Notes under the pieces: model-generated
Database searches by the model: none
Told to the model about the DNA's origin: nothing
The model's input: only the letters and a program-made list of their open reading frames with translations
Program-made: the position numbers and the translations under genes
Part shown: in pieces, positions 1-15,300 of the stretch
Layout: each line of letters begins with the position of its first letter
Numbering within the stretch: the first letter of the stretch is position 1
Source of the DNA: Echinostoma caproni
Taxonomy: Eukaryota; Platyhelminthes; Trematoda; Plagiorchiida; Echinostomatidae
DNA length: 64,000 bases
NCBI GenBank assembly: GCA_900618425.1
Contig: UZAN01039375.1
Span: 81,489 to 145,488, forward strand
Direction: 5' to 3'

Positions 1-224
1 GCAGGGACCAGGAAACATGCTTGTGAGAATGACCAGTTGGATGATCAATTCGTGGTTTGACATTCACAATTATATCCAACAAGACCAGATGGGATCAAAC
101 CAATAGAGATGGCTTCCTGCGATGGTCAAAAGCACTCATGTTCGGTGTGAAATTCTCATACTGCATGATTGGAATAAACCATGGCGCGTTCCCATCGTTN
201 AATGTTTTCTTTCTTTTGCTGCAG

Positions 225-277
225 GAGTTTGATAGAACTTTCACCGTACACCAAACACCTCGCGTTATATGAAACAG
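225..277 (+). CDS. Possible plus-strand exon (53 nt) of another gene
   Basis: Excellent acceptor TTTCTTTCTTTTGCTGCAG and donor GTACGA. The frame starting after one base is open for 17 codons, ending Y-E-T before a split G. The last bases plus donor, ATGAAACAGGTACG, equal the end of gene B exon 2. It lies opposite gene A and no partner exon can be shown. Confidence 0.3.
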
Positions 278-375
278 GTACGAATAAGTTCTGTGTCGGA
301 TAAGTTCCGAAACTTGATTCATTGCAATGAATTACACGGGAGCTATGGAACCATTTGAGGGACTTTTCAACTCAC

Positions 376-387
376 CCGTAATGCATT
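376..387 (-). CDS. Gene A exon 39 (12 nt), last one inside window
   Basis: Acceptor TTCAATTGATGTTTAG, donor GTGAGT. AATGCATTACGG in phase 1 gives K-C-I-T, similar to exon 13 (K-Y-I-T). The good donor implies more exons beyond the left edge. Confidence 0.68.
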
Positions 388-3300
388 CTAAACATCAATT
401 GAAACAGAAGATGATCCGAGAGAAAAGATATTAGAGCAAAATAACGGATATCAATTCGAAGGAGATCTTGGCAGAAAAGTATGCATGAGTAAAAAGCCTA
501 TTTTTGAAAATCTTTGAAATAATTAATCTGCAAGGAAATCTTGTAAGGACATTGATTTCTCAATATTGTGGGAAGTAAGAAAGTTTCTATGTACGTTCAT
601 CTTGAAAAGACTGCATTGAATGGAAGGTTATTTCGTATTCAGATTGCAGTTTAGACTAAAATACGAATTTCACAGGTCATTTTGTTGCAATACTCCCGCA
701 TTCTGCAATTTGAAGTCAGCATCATTTGGAGATCAAAAAGCCAAAGTAAAGTCTTAAAACAGGCTGTCGAACAGAAAGTTAGTGCTCATTATTGTTATTA
801 GATCGATATAGGCGTGTTTGGATTAGCCCCATTGAGAGAAAACTAAAATAATAACTTTTTGTTGATAATGTTTCCACCCTCTCTAAATGTCTGTTTCAAG
901 TTAATCAACAAGCGAACAATAAATAAAATCTGTAAGAGAAAGCTTTCAAATGGAGGTGCTTTCGATTGTTCACCAAGCTGACGTTCGTTTAAGAACAAAT
1001 CTGAGAAGAACTTCACACGTGGAGAAGTTATGAAAGGTGAAGTAATTACATGTTGAATGCCATGTCAAATTACACCCAATTATGCTGCTGTATCAACCAT
1101 GCCATGAGGTGCTGACTACTTCCACCAGGTTTTGGTAAGATAATTTAATGAAAATACTTATTGATTGAATAACTTTGCGAAACCAAGACTGACGGTCTTC
1201 AGTTTTGAAAGACTGCAATGTCCACGCACAAAATAAGTCCCAAAATATGATGCAAGCAAAACGTACTTTCGTATGCTTCCTCTATAATTTTGTAGAATCA
1301 TAAAGTAAAAATGTTTTAAGGTGTTTGAAAAAGTGAGTCCATTAAAGCTGATTATTAAGCCTTTTGAAAAACGTCTCAATCCCAAGCCATTTTTTGTTTT
1401 TATTCCGAAATCGTCCGGTACACTTTAACGAAGGTCGACACATGCAAGTCATGATGTTTAGTTATGAAAATATCTGCAAGATAGATCCTTCGGGTTTGCT
1501 AGAGTATTTGAATAATGCACTATAGATGATACATTACCACGTATTATCTTGAGGCTTATTAGATGGGGCTATAGTACCTCTGCTTACACCGTCAGTTAAA
1601 TATTTTGCATCCCGAATTTCCCCATTCATGCATCGCTCGATAACTGAGTCTCTTGTAATGACTCTCTATCGACACTTAGGCAGCATAACAAATCCTCATA
1701 TACTGATCCGACAATCACTCAATCGATCGGGTTAATTTTTCGATCGGTCGGATGGTTCAGCTGCAATAAGAATGTACTGCTTGCTCAGCTAACCTGAAAG
1801 AGAACCACTTACATTATTCACAGACTCGAGTCTTTAGCATACCCAGTGAATTTCAACAGCGCACAGCACGATTGCGATCATCACACGGTTGGAATACATG
1901 TGACAAAGGAAGTATCAAAAACATTATGGACGGGTGATCAGATGCTCTGATGTTAAGCTGAGGGACTCCAAGTTGCGGAAATAGGGAAAAATGATCCAAT
2001 CAGATCGCAGAGAGGGTATGAAATTACTGCCGAGAGGGGTTGGACGCTGTGTGAAACACTGGAGCAAGCGTACGGTTTATACGTGATGTGTTTCTTTGAT
2101 GTAATCATGCATGTATGCACTCGGACATTGTGTAATCAGACTTAGTTTACTAACTGAATTTGACCGAACCCCATGAATGGTCATTTGGTCATGTTGCCCG
2201 ATGTCATGTTTTGTACAATTAGGAACTATTAAAAAGACCAGAGATTGGATTATTCCATTTTGTGGTACTTCTTGGGGTGTTGCTCTCTCACTTTATATAT
2301 ATATATACGTATAAGGATGTACATATATTTATGTACATGCATATACATTGGCACTATAATGTTCCACTCGAATTTCATGTTTCTAATTCTAATATAAGTT
2401 TGCACTTACAACAAAGTAGCACACGTGCGTCCCTGAGAAAGAAACATCTGATTCCCGAATGGTAGAAATCGTTTATGTGGATCAAAGGCTACCCGCTTCG
2501 CTTCCACAATTTTTTCTAGTTAACCGAGGAATATACAATGCTTTCTATAGAATATCCTCTTATAGTGTTTACTTCGTTAAGCAACAAAAGACGTGTTTAT
2601 ACCGAAAGTATGAAAACACAAAACATATAGAATTTCTATTGGAAAGATGGGAAATTCCGACATCTTATGATATATTCCAGTTGAATTAAATCATCGCTAT
2701 TTGAGCGCTAATTAACAATTGTACACTATTTTAGACACTGTTAAAAGAGCACCAGAAATATGCAAGGTATTTATGGGATGTTCAAAAAGAACGTTCTTAA
2801 GATCATTGTAAATCCACAATGAATAAAAATGGCAACATTGGATTGGATCAATAACTTGCGTTGTTTGTGTTCTATAAAATATTGATTTTGGGTGTGTTTT
2901 TAATTGCAAACATGCATGGGAGTAAACAGTATTTCGTTGAAAGTTTTAACAATGTTGAAGTTATAACTACGAAGGCAATGGGAAACAAAGAATAACTGAG
3001 TTGGCGTGCTTTGTATTGATGTATAACGAAAATAATTAACATCCGTGGTAAACTAATTTTGACAATGATTTTGCTTTCATTTGCTATTCAACTTCTAATA
3101 TTTTGTCCACGATTGAGTGCTTACTGATCTCAGTAAAATTACACAAGGAAGATCATTATGGTTGAGCGCAATTGCGCACTTTATTAACAATAGAACCATT
3201 GTGCACGCTTGCATTCCGGTAAAACCAGCTTAATCAACTCGCATCAGAATTTTTAATCAGGACAATCGTCCTCATGGCCTGCTGTCGCAAACGGTTTTTT

Positions 3301-6300
3301 CTTTCTTAGAACGGAAGTTTCAAATCAGAATAACCGCTACCCTGGCGCAAGTCATTGCATGCATTGTAACCGCATCGTTAGAGGACGGGTTTGAAGGCGG
3401 GCAACAGGAACATCATTCACCCGTTGCGAATTGATCGGGAAGTTTTAAGTCATGTTACGTAATTGAGATTCAAAAGTGTTAGTTAGCCTCATGTGAAGCT
3501 ATTTTTGATCAAACCATGTTGAGCAGGCATGTGTCTAGAAGTACAACTTTCTACATTTTCTCCACCCTTTTGAGTATACGGATGTAATTTGATCGATTTT
3601 TAATTTTTTTGCTTGTTCTATAGAGACTAGATATGTATATATCCCCAAAGAAAAAAATATAGCAAAGAACCTTGTTTTCGAAATTTCGTCTTCGGACATT
3701 TACATTTACATACGATGGAAACAAACGTGATTGGTTCATTAGGGTGAATGGGAAAGAACAACATATTTTATCAAGCACAAAAGGAGCATATAGAGAAAGG
3801 AGGAAAACTGAGGCCACTCAAGATGACATTTATCCACACGTTACGTGTTAAGCCGCGTTGCATCACTGCAAATTGTTTGAAGACATATGTGTATCTTTCC
3901 TCAATTTTAAAAGTAACTTTCCGTCACGGAGAACAATCCATTTGTTGATGAAATTTGCACAGGGAGTTATGGATAAACTCAAAGGGAGCAAAAAGTGTAC
4001 CACTTAGAAGTAAAGCTGTTTACTTTTTTCAAGATGTGCAATTCGGATGGTAAGAAGCTAAGAAACTTAATCGATCTCCAGGTAATTATTCCCGAGAGTT
4101 TGCTAATAACGGTTCAAACGAACAGGAGTTACTAAACCGACTTAGAGTTCGTTTAATCGAGTCAAAAATATTGATATCGTTAAATGGAAGAAATACTGGT
4201 CCGATCAACTGTGACGGAGCAGAAAAAGAGAACAATTAGCTGCAATGCACCAAAAAAGAAATCTTGCTACCAAATTCAATCTTTTTGCTTGTGACCATAT
4301 CGGCGATTGAAACAATCTTGGAGAATTATTCCTCCATTTACCTGTACAATAAAAAATCACGGCATTCTGAACAAAAAGAAGTTCTTTCACAACATTTTCA
4401 AATAGTGGTAAACTCGAGCATGAAACAGTGAACAATAACATAAGCTTGACATCCTCAGACGATTTGTAACTCACTCTGTTCTTGCAAATCTGTAGAGTTA
4501 ACAACCATTGCCGTGTGTCAGAAACTTTATTATTAAGGACAATACCTTTGCATTACATAATGTTTTTTACTTTAAATCTATCGACGGAAAGGTGAAAGAA
4601 TTATCACAAAATGTATCCTCATGATCTTGACTGGAAGAAGCCAGAGGTGTGTAGGGCTCAGTAGTGATGCATTGGAACATTTCACTGGACAGACTGATGA
4701 ATAAATTATAAAAAAATAATAGTTCTCCTGACTAAGTGATCAGCTCGTTGACACGCGTAACACGTCTGCGTGCACGATGGTGCATACACAACTCACATGT
4801 ACTAGAAAATTTGTTATATTGTATTATCGTTTTATCTTACGGTAAGGGGTGTGAATTAGATCCTGCGGATTGTGACTAAACATCTTCCAAGTACATTTTT
4901 CATACCAGCCCATTCGAGATTTGAAATCCTCATCCCGAAATAAATGTGCACATTAGCACTAGATCAACCAGCTAACGTCGTTAACGATCACAATTACCGT
5001 ATAGGTCTAGTCAGATGCCTTCTTGAAAGAAATTTAGTCCGAGACTGATCCAAGAAATTGAGAGATAAATTCGGTTTACTACTGGCGAAATTCAGATGAA
5101 AGCCTCCCTTAGTTAAATAAATATAATAAATTAATGAAACAATCGTGCTAATATATATACATATATATAATACGGTTCATTCTTTCTTTGACACTCTTAG
5201 CCCAATCGTTTCTTATAAAGAGTCCTTTTTAAGAATTCTAAAATTCGGATAGACTCTCAAGGTATAGGAAAATGAGAGCTTAGAAAAACCTCACCTCTAA
5301 CCGATAACGACTCGGCCAAATTATCTTCACATTTTTAGGCATGGGGTTTGAATGCCAACCGGAATTATCACGATTCGAGTCCAGTAAGGGACTTGAAAAG
5401 AACCTGCTGCTGAGGAGTTCCAAGCTGGGTCACACAACTGTCCATCACCCTTTGTTGGTCACTACGGAGGTTGTGGATGTATATGTCTTTATCTGGTGGG
5501 GAATTAACAACCACCCATCGAGTGGAACACAAAACGATTAATAGTTCCTGATGCAGGTGAACAATTGAATGGATCAACCAAGGAAGGCACTCCAAAGGTT
5601 AGTACTTACCTTTGATATATTCTGATAGGTGAACGGACGGTAATTACACAAAATCTGCGTGAGGACCATGATTTTACTGCTGTTACCAGACCAGTGGACA
5701 CAATTGGGAAACAGTTATTTTCGTGCAGAGCAGCTCCAGTCAATCTGCTTGAATCATGCTCATTTCGGCGAACATAAGGACAAGGAACGAATAGTTAACC
5801 ATTGACAGTTAATGCAGCCACTGAATTAGAGGTGGCGGTTTCGCGTGTGTGTGGCGCTAAGGTATTTCATATGGATTCTTCATATGTATCAGTTGCCAGT
5901 TTTAATGCGAGTTTGACTTGGCTTTTTGTTTTGACTCGGGGGAAATGGGATTGACATGGGGTGTTTTGAGATGAATCTTTCCGAATTGGCCGCAGTGGAA
6001 GTCGACAGTTTTTAAAGTAATAATGTGCATAAGCTTTTCAGCTACAATCCGAGAATGAATATCATTTCATATTTATTCGATGGGCAATAAAGAACTCATC
6101 AAAATATATTTTGAATAGTTGGGCATCAAGTTTGTTTGTTGTATGAGAGTGATTCACTAAATATCAGCGTAAGCATGGTAAACCCATAATTACGATACCC
6201 ACGTTTGTCCCACGACAAAGCTATTCCAGTATATTCAGACAGGCAGCATTCCGTACTTTGTTCAAATACATCAGAACGTTTTTCACTAAAACTGTTCATA

Positions 6301-9300
6301 TCTTATTGGTTTACGAGTAACTTTAGTATGATTCGCCCGCATGACATTGTTAAACGATTGACCGAAGATGGTAAACCGTTTCAGTAAACCGCAGAACCAT
6401 TAAAAATATTGCACATAGCCAACTAATTTTCCAACGTTGCCGAAAATGAAATGTAAAGTTGATCTCATTTATACCCATAAAGCATTCTGTCATTCTGTTC
6501 GGTAGGTAGGTTTTCTATTTCTCCAGGAATTGCACTCGTCTGTGATATTTTCGGGAGTGCTCACTCAAAAATGAAAAAATACATTAAACGAGTTAACGGA
6601 GTTGTAATAAAAAAAGCAGATTGATCGCTTTCCGCCAGGGTCATGCAAACCACTGATATTTCCTCTACGTTGGTGCTGAAGTATGCTGATGAGAGAGAAC
6701 GGTATATTGAGTAGGAAACAGTTTCCACCTTGCAATTATGTGCTCTAGTTACTGTATCTTCCTTCGCATTCAGAAAAATAATGCAAACAGCCATGGTTGC
6801 AAAAGCCGGCGTTGCATAATGAGAGGTTGTTTACAATCAAAATACTTCAATCACCTGGCAACGAATAATGTACGAGGACCTGATCGAAAGTCAAATGCTT
6901 CCCGATATTATCCACTCTTTGTTTCAGTATTATCGAAATATACTGGTACGCAAAATGCATACTTTTGATACCAGGGGTTGTACAATCTGTATCAACCTAA
7001 CAAAAAGTTAAATCATTTAACTCACGCTGATATAATGCAACTGCGGGAGACAAATCAAATGAATACAAAACTTGTTTTGTTTACGTTAACCTTTGAATAT
7101 AAATGTGACAATTATTTCGGGAACGGATTTGAAAATATACTACTTCAATGTTCTTAGCAGTGGTACAGCGGTTGACAGAGAAACACATCATCCGGAATTT
7201 GGAGGCTGTCTTGTCACTATGAGGTATGCTCTTAGCGTGCGGTTCTCTCCAAACACTCAGCTCCCTTTTTCGGTGTTCAATTCGACAGTAGCCACATCCC
7301 GGCACACAGATCAATACATGGAATAAACCAAGTTGCGAGAGAAAATGCACACATTTCACTGAGCCATCACTCTACTGTCTTTGAGTTCGCTGGGAGATGG
7401 GCAGAACCCAGAGCTGCATTCTGGTATAACAGGAACAAATGAGCATGCCACTCCGGTTCTTACTGTCTTGATTCTTGCGCCAAAACGATGACTAACATGT
7501 TGAATTCGGATTGGGAACAAGTAAGACTAGATGCTGTGCAAATATTTCGGATGCAAATCTCCATCTTCATCGCCGACCACCTAACACCAGAGGCTATAAT
7601 CCAAAATACCCATGATTCGATCTCTGCTGTTCGCAGGAACTAACGGCAAAAGGTGAAAATGACATTGACACTTTGTGGTTCATTTATTGAACCTCCAATT
7701 TCAAATTCAATCCGTATTAGGCGCACTTACGTTGCTGTCTTTCTGAAAAAAGAGTATTCAATGGACAAAGTATTACAAGCTGATCTGCAGAGCATTCTTG
7801 ATTTCACTGTTTCGTGTTTTGGTTGGTTACATTTGTCACGGGAATCGATACACCCATGAAGGGATTTATGGTATCTGTTCGTACTTGTGAATTCTTGATA
7901 AGGATAAATGTTTTTAATCACTTACTGCTTTTCGTTATGTCTGGAAAGGGTTTGAAACATTCAGGCGTTAGTAATTTGTGAGGCATCGATTTGAGAAATC
8001 CCCAGGGCATTTTCATGCAAACAGAACCAACTCACCTTCAGCGTAACCTAAAGCAAATTGTTTGTTTTTGAGAACCAATTTCAAGAAACGGTTGGAGCAG
8101 TAAAATAACGTTAACCGAAAATACTCCGAAAGTATTAGTATTCAGTCGGAGGATGACAAAGATGTGTCTATATGTGTGCGTTCGTGTCTGACAAACGAAT
8201 ATTTGTCGCAACCCAATTTCTAAACATAAATTGGTCAAATAACGGTGTTTAATCAGACGTGACTTTCCACCTCTGTGTACTAATACTTCGTCTCAAACAT
8301 CTTCCAATGAACTGGAATGAAACTCTGTTGCTTCAGATCCTTACAACTTAAATGCTTCTTTTATCACACACATTTGTGTGGTGAACAGCAGACAGGGCGA
8401 ACCCCATAGTCATGAAAACTTCCTGCTCCCTCATGGAAACCGATAGTCTAAGCCAAGGGACTTGGAGTGGCGAATCAGATAAGGCCCCGCTAGGTCAGGC
8501 GCGGTATAGAACCGGACAACAGAAAAGCTGCATACCACGAAACGTAGCTCGAAATAAGACAAATTGCCTTAGGGGAGGCTTGATGACTTCACGAATCAGC
8601 TTTGGCGAGCCTGTGTGTTTTATCGAACTTTGATTTTCGGTATATGTGTCACGTTAAATTCATTTACACTACGAGTACGAAATAAATCTGAGCGATCGTC
8701 AGTTTGCCTTTATATCAGGCGGTTTCTTCAACACTTTATTATCCCTAATCCGTATCATTGTCCGAATTCACTCGAAAACTATAAAGGATTTCACATGATA
8801 TTTTGAAATTACCCTAACATGTGTAGCTTCAGAATTGTTGGTAAAAGTAGCGACATTTGGAGTTTCCCAGGAACCTGTGTCCTGGACTGATTGCTTTCCT
8901 GGCAACCGCACTGTCTTCGTCTGCGGGGGATGGGAATCTCTTCCATAGTTCTCTTATTACCCCCTTGCTCCGAGGCCCAAATTGGCGGCCATTGTTATCA
9001 CATTACTATTACTAGATGCCACAAAAATGACTTCCTCGGAGAAGTCAAGCGGTGCATATATCTCCCTCTCATCACTTCTTTTTTCACTACAGATCTCAGC
9101 CTCTGTCAATTAGGAACCAACAAACTGGATTCATCGTGAATACTGTCTGTCTACACTGCTCTCGGAAAGGATAAATTTCTGAGCTGGGGGTTCTCCTTTT
9201 ACGGTTTATAACTTTATTTGGTTGACAAATACTTACTTGCATATTCGATCTCTGAAATGGTTTTTAAGTAACAATTGATGATTTTTTGAACGAGTTTAAA

Positions 9301-12300
9301 ACTAAATATCGATTAGGTCATTGTATTCGAAAATTCAATCTACGCAATTTGAAACTTTAATGCGTGCATAATAGTGCATACTGAGTACTAAAATGATTGT
9401 TTTATGAACCATTCACCATACATGTGTTCAAAAATTATTAGCATTCGAGATTTAAAATAATTCGCAACATGTCAAGTTGAAAATTTCCTATAATGGAAAC
9501 TTGGTGCATTTTCGATCTTGCCTCTGTGTGTCGTCTATAGACAGATAATTGGGGTTTTCCTTCTAGTTCATTCAAGAACGGTAGGGTTGTGATTGAAAAA
9601 TACACTATAGGATAATAATGAAATCAGCGGCGAGATGAGAAAATGTTGCTACTAGAATTATGTGCCATAGACAGTAGTTTGCCAAAAACAGATCACGTTG
9701 TATGCACAAAATGTGCTGTACGCAACGCATTATTATTTTTCAACCTTGGTTCTTTATTACTTTATCGACCCGTTTCGGCGTCAATTGCAGCAAGTTGGAG
9801 ATGTAAGCTTGGCTTGTGAGATTCGTTATCAAAAATCAAAAGAAATGTCGGATTGGCAAAACAACAAACGCGGCAAACAACTTCGTTTATCATAACTTAT
9901 TCTCCAGGTTAATACACTAGTATATGTTTCAGAATACGTAGTATGTGAATAAGTGGACACAATGTTTTTGGAAGCACGCGACCGGTTCCACGGTTCGTGC
10001 TTCTCTTCAGTCCTGTATATCCGATATTCTTTTGTCAGTCCGTTCATATACGTGTACCAAGGAAGTGCATTTTCCGCCTAATAAACTCATTTGCAACATC
10101 GAGTAATTTTGGATGGCCAGCTCTTTCAGAGCCATTCCACTGAGAAATCGATACGTTGATTTGATATTTAGTAGGTGGGTTTGACTCTACTGACCGCTAC
10201 AAATGTGACGTAACCTTTTTATAGAATACTGATTCTTCAGTGGAATGCCTCTGAAACAACTGCCCACACAAAATAACTCAGTAATGAAAATTAGGTTATA
10301 TACATATGTATTCATGAAGTGAAAAGATGTGCAACAATAAGTTCAGAATGAATAATCGTTGATTGGACGAAAGGAATGTGGGAAAGAGTGGCTGGGAAAC
10401 AAGTAAAACAAAAAGGTTAATAAGTAGTGAAGAATCGGGAGCCGGGAAAGGAATAAACGAAGGGGGATGAAACAGGATGGTTGAAGTCGTTTACTTCCAG
10501 TTCAGCTCAAAGAGCCACTGAAAGATTCGTGGGTGAGTATACGTTCTGTTGTGGGCATGAACCAGTGAAGCTAAGGGGCACTACCAAACTGCTTTTGTGA
10601 ACGTAGAATTGGGTGTAATAACCGTATTGCTACCGGTTCTACTTTTGCAAGGTGACCTTGTTGAAGGATTTTGAACGCCTTTGAGAGTACTTTGTAGACG
10701 ACTTTGAAACCATCTTCATTTACCTGATGTCCGATATATACGAGATCAGCCATGATTGCATTCAACATGGTCCTTGTGGTTCCTGTGTTTGAATAATCTG
10801 GTTTTCGTTCCCAGATTCTTCGAGAAAACTGCCTAATTATCCTGCCTTTGTTGTTTGCTAAACATGCGCAAACAAAAATGTTTATACATGGAGGATTTTT
10901 GGATCTGCAGTTTACCTTTAAGATTCAGTGATAACACTTGACTTGTTCATATGAGACACATCTGTTCACTTCTTGTTCATATAACTGTTTTGGCCGGAGG
11001 AACTGGCCAAAGAAAACGAGCTTGCATTATTCTGTCAATATCATGATGGGAATATTCAGTGAAATATGGAATTATTCATCATCCTTTTGTGTCATATATG
11101 TCATATCATTCTTGATAAACCAACCTTAAAATGTTAGATCATGGCTTTATACACGTTAAAAGTGTTCAAGGTTTCAAAGATCTGACAAGGTAGAGAAAGA
11201 GAAGTATTTTAATTTTTAGTGGATGGTGTTTTTTTAAACTTTAACCAAAAGCTCACTTTTCTTTTTTGTTTCTGTAAGGAATTGATGTAAAGGAAACAAA
11301 TCGTTAGTTTGCAATTCAATTGGGAAATAATAATTTAAGTTTCAATTGGTTCACAGACATTTCAAACAGGGATTGCTACCTTCAGCGAGTTCTATAAAAC
11401 AAAATAGTGAACACATGAATAAGTTGGTTAGCATTGGAGTGCAATAGTGGCACTTATAGGGCTCGTGAATTCATTCAACAGAATACGAATACTGTGTTAT
11501 CCCATATTATGAAAACCTATTTGGCTCTTCACAATGTTCTCTGCAGTTTTTAGCCTGACCATTCATGGTCACATATGACTCAATAATCGCTCATCGAGAA
11601 GAACCTGCAATATCTATTTTGTGAAGCTTCAATAAGCACTTACTTTTTGTGAACTCCACTGCAAATTGAAAATAACATAGAAGACGTTTATGAGTGGTTG
11701 CTTTGACAGTCATGTTTTGTTTTGATGACATGAAAAATAAGTTAGACTCGGCACTTTGTTAGTTCATTTCATAATTAACCACGCGCACGTATGGATCTTA
11801 CTGAGTTCGCGTTCTAAGAAGTGAAAGAAAACGTGAAAAGAGGTAAACAGGGAATTTCCTTGGGGATGCTATCACCAATATCAGTTAACTAGCACAAAAT
11901 TTTTATTGTTATCAAACATCTCGAAACTGACCGGAATTGGTAATTTTCACAGATTACTACCATGGTTTTATCTTATGCCCTACTTGCGTTCAGACTCACA
12001 GATAAAAGAGGAAGTCACTCAAGGCCATTTGTTTCCCTTCACGGATCGGATTATGTCTGAGAGACCCCATTTTACTCCCAAAATATAAATGAGCTTCATC
12101 CAAGCTTTTCATGTTTCCTCTACACACGTAAACACACAAACACAATAACATTAACAACAGCAACAACAACAATAACAATCCTTCGAAACTCACTCAAAAG
12201 ACCAGACGTGCTATTATAGCTGCACGATGTTGTTTGCATGATGTTCACGCATAAACACACTCACTGGAGTTGATCGCACATGTAAGTTCCGCAACCCCTT

Positions 12301-15300
12301 TGACATTGAAGTCACATGTTAATTGTACGGTCAAAACAAATTATGTTCTTGAAATATTGTCCTGGTGCATTTTATTGGTATATAAAATCACCGGAAAGGT
12401 CTACCTCATTTTCATGTTATTGTTCAAATTAGTTTGCCTTCATCTGTTATGCCCGTTTGAGGTCATTGGAAGTCTGCTATGTGGCTTCGCTTTACAATCG
12501 GAATTTTTTCACTCGACAAATAAAGTTGTGACCATTTATACCAAAACCAACCCCCGATTGCTAAGGGTCCCGGAGATGGTTACGATAAGAAGATGAAAAC
12601 CTTGACCGTGAGTGTGTGTGGGTGTTTGTGCAAGAAGAACTGTCAATCACACTATCACATTGCCTTGGCAGTGGTAAAAGGTATGATGAATCGGCCTGTC
12701 GTATTCCTGCGTAACTGGTGTACTCTCCAACTATATAAATTGTTGGTTTCTGCCTCAATATGTCAGTTGAAATGCGTTGCAATCTACCTTAATCTGAATT
12801 GTGCAACCTCGCGTGCTGTGCTTTCTCTTCAGTGTCTAACTGTTTAGCAATCGCTTGAATAATGTATATCCAAAGGAGTAGTGATGGAAGCAGAACACTT
12901 AATCAGAATAGGGGTACATGTTGTCCCCGGCATGGTACGGTTTATCTCATTCCTAACCAAACGTGTCATTCTCTTATATTCACCAAGTTTTGATCGCCAT
13001 GTTTTGCACTACAGTTTCATGTGCCAGCTTTTCTAATGGTTCTTTTGTATGGCAAATGTATCAAAAAAGCTACTCAAGTTAAGAATGAATTTCCCTCATC
13101 TCAATTTTTCATATTTTCTTGCGTTTGCTGCAAACCAGTACCCCAGGGACACGATAGGTTTCACCATCTCCATGATAAATAAATGCCCCCTTTACGCAAT
13201 CAGTCTCTTGTGAATCATACTATGTACCGGTCCAATACGTGGTAGTTGCCTGCCTAGGGGTATAGGTGAACAATCCTGGTCGAGCCATGGTAAACACGAG
13301 AGGTGGTGAAAAGTGTAATCTGCTAATCCATTCTGGTGATACCACACCAGGCTTGTGCTCATCAAGCTTTCCACATCTGTTATCAGATGCCCTCATTGTT
13401 GCCAAACCAACTCCATTTATTATCCTTTACACGGTCGTCATAATCAAATCATTGGACTTTCCCTCCTTCTGTAACCAGAGACCGTTCAGGCTTGTCCGGA
13501 ATGCTTCGCAGGCATGCAAAAACAACCAAAACAAAATCATGATGTTCCAACGCATACATTCACATGTGCCTCCTGCTCCACGAACACACACTTTTCACCA
13601 GTCCAAAAAGAACCCTCGAAATAATTGTACAGACTGGTTCATTACTGATAAAAGTCAGTTTGTCTCGTCCACTGGACTTTGTTTACGGTGTTGCATCAGC
13701 GGCAAGTGAAGTCACATGATTTAATAACAAGCATCAAACGTACTCTTTTTGTGCTCTGAAATAAAAGTACAGTTAACATTTAAACATTTGAGCATTATGA
13801 TATAGAAATTCATTGTGTAAATCAAATACGTTCAAAGCTCCACTTATTTTGTAACATTCCAAAGAGAGCTCTGAACCCAGAGGAATCCCTTGCATGAATC
13901 ATGAAACCACATGCATCAACCAAGTTTCTTAAACTGCGTATCTCAAAAATCACCAGGTGAATGATTTGTTTCAGATTTGTGCCGCAGTTCATCAGATCGA
14001 ATGTAAACTGGTTTATGCATCAACGGTTGATCACATACAATACCTGGGGCGTCAAGAGCTGTCCGTCAACTCTTAGCAGACTGTCGGTCTTAGGTCTTTG
14101 TTTTGTTTTGCATTCCCTGTTTTTCCTTTGTGCTCTGTTTTCAATGAATCTCGGAGATTATTAACTAACCTATTTACACAGGCGTATGTCTGTGGATAAC
14201 TGACGGGCGTCTCCGTCTATTTGACGAGAACTACCTTGAAGCTGGATAAATCGAAGAAGACACCTCTTGTCAAGCTTTTGAAATGTGTTATGGTTTACCT
14301 GTGCAAAACAAACCCATTTCGAGGGCGAGATGTAAATTTGTCTACATAGGAGAAGACGCAAGTTGACGGAATGGAATATGGCATGCTAGAACTGCTAATA
14401 TTTTGTGGGTATACGAGATGCGTCGCCCGATTTAACGGCCTCCAGAGAAACCTGTCCAGGTAAGATAGATAAAGCATGGTTCGACATCTATCGAATGAGG
14501 AACAAGCTTTTAGTTAGCGAAGGCAACGATTTACTAATACCTAGCTACTTTTCACTTTTCAATTGGTTAAGCGATGCTACAGGTACATTTTCAAAAAAGC
14601 CTTGCGTCCAGCTCCCATGAAGCCCTGGGTGAAACAAGCGAAATGTGTGCATGCATACGCAGTGATCGTGATTGTCTGCGCATGGGTACAACTCACAGCT
14701 ACAACATGCAACAGGAACTCGCTGGATTGGAATGAACTAACAGTGTCCTATGTTTGGATGGTGGATGCATAAAATTCCGTTTACGATTATGTGATTCGCA
14801 ACATGAGTTAATCGTGGATAAAAAATGCTGATAACAATCCACAATAGACCAATAATTTCCCGCTCTACCATTATTCAAATAAAGTCAATCATATCTGCAG
14901 AAACTCACTGTACGCCACCATTTCTGAAATCAGAATGGAAAATACCAGAACGCTAAGAGTGAAGATGAAAGAAAACGATTTTGTATTTTTTAAATTCAAT
15001 AGTGTTTGCATTCGTTTTTCTGCCGTGGTAGAAGTTCTATATTGTTCTCTATTATTCATTTTAATGAGATATTCTATAGTTTACCTTAAAATGATCAAGC
15101 TGAGCTAATTGTTATGGTACATAGACCAGGAAAACTTTTAGCGCTTAGTATATGTCTGCAAGCGTAGTCTGAGGTAATGTATATTGAGGTAAGCCATTTG
15201 TCACACTGGTTCAAGATGAGGCTAACGTGAATCGGTTGAACTGGTCGACAGAGCAAACCAAGGCAACACATTCAGTTCATTGGTAACTGCAGTTATTTGA

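Noticed and set aside
1810..1821. 12-nt minus element before a GTAAGT donor
   Set aside because: Contains TAA in phase 1 and has no pyrimidine-rich acceptor.
2145..2156. 12-nt minus element that could fill the gap between gene A exons 37 and 38
   Set aside because: Open in phase 1 with a fair acceptor, but the donor would be GTCTGA, which is not credible.
10506..10532. 27-nt plus-strand exon-like element before GTGAGT
   Set aside because: Isolated, near a retroelement fragment, with no other plus-strand exons around it.
13266..13709. 147-codon plus-strand ORF
   Set aside because: No recognisable family; antisense intron of gene A, ends next to exon 27.
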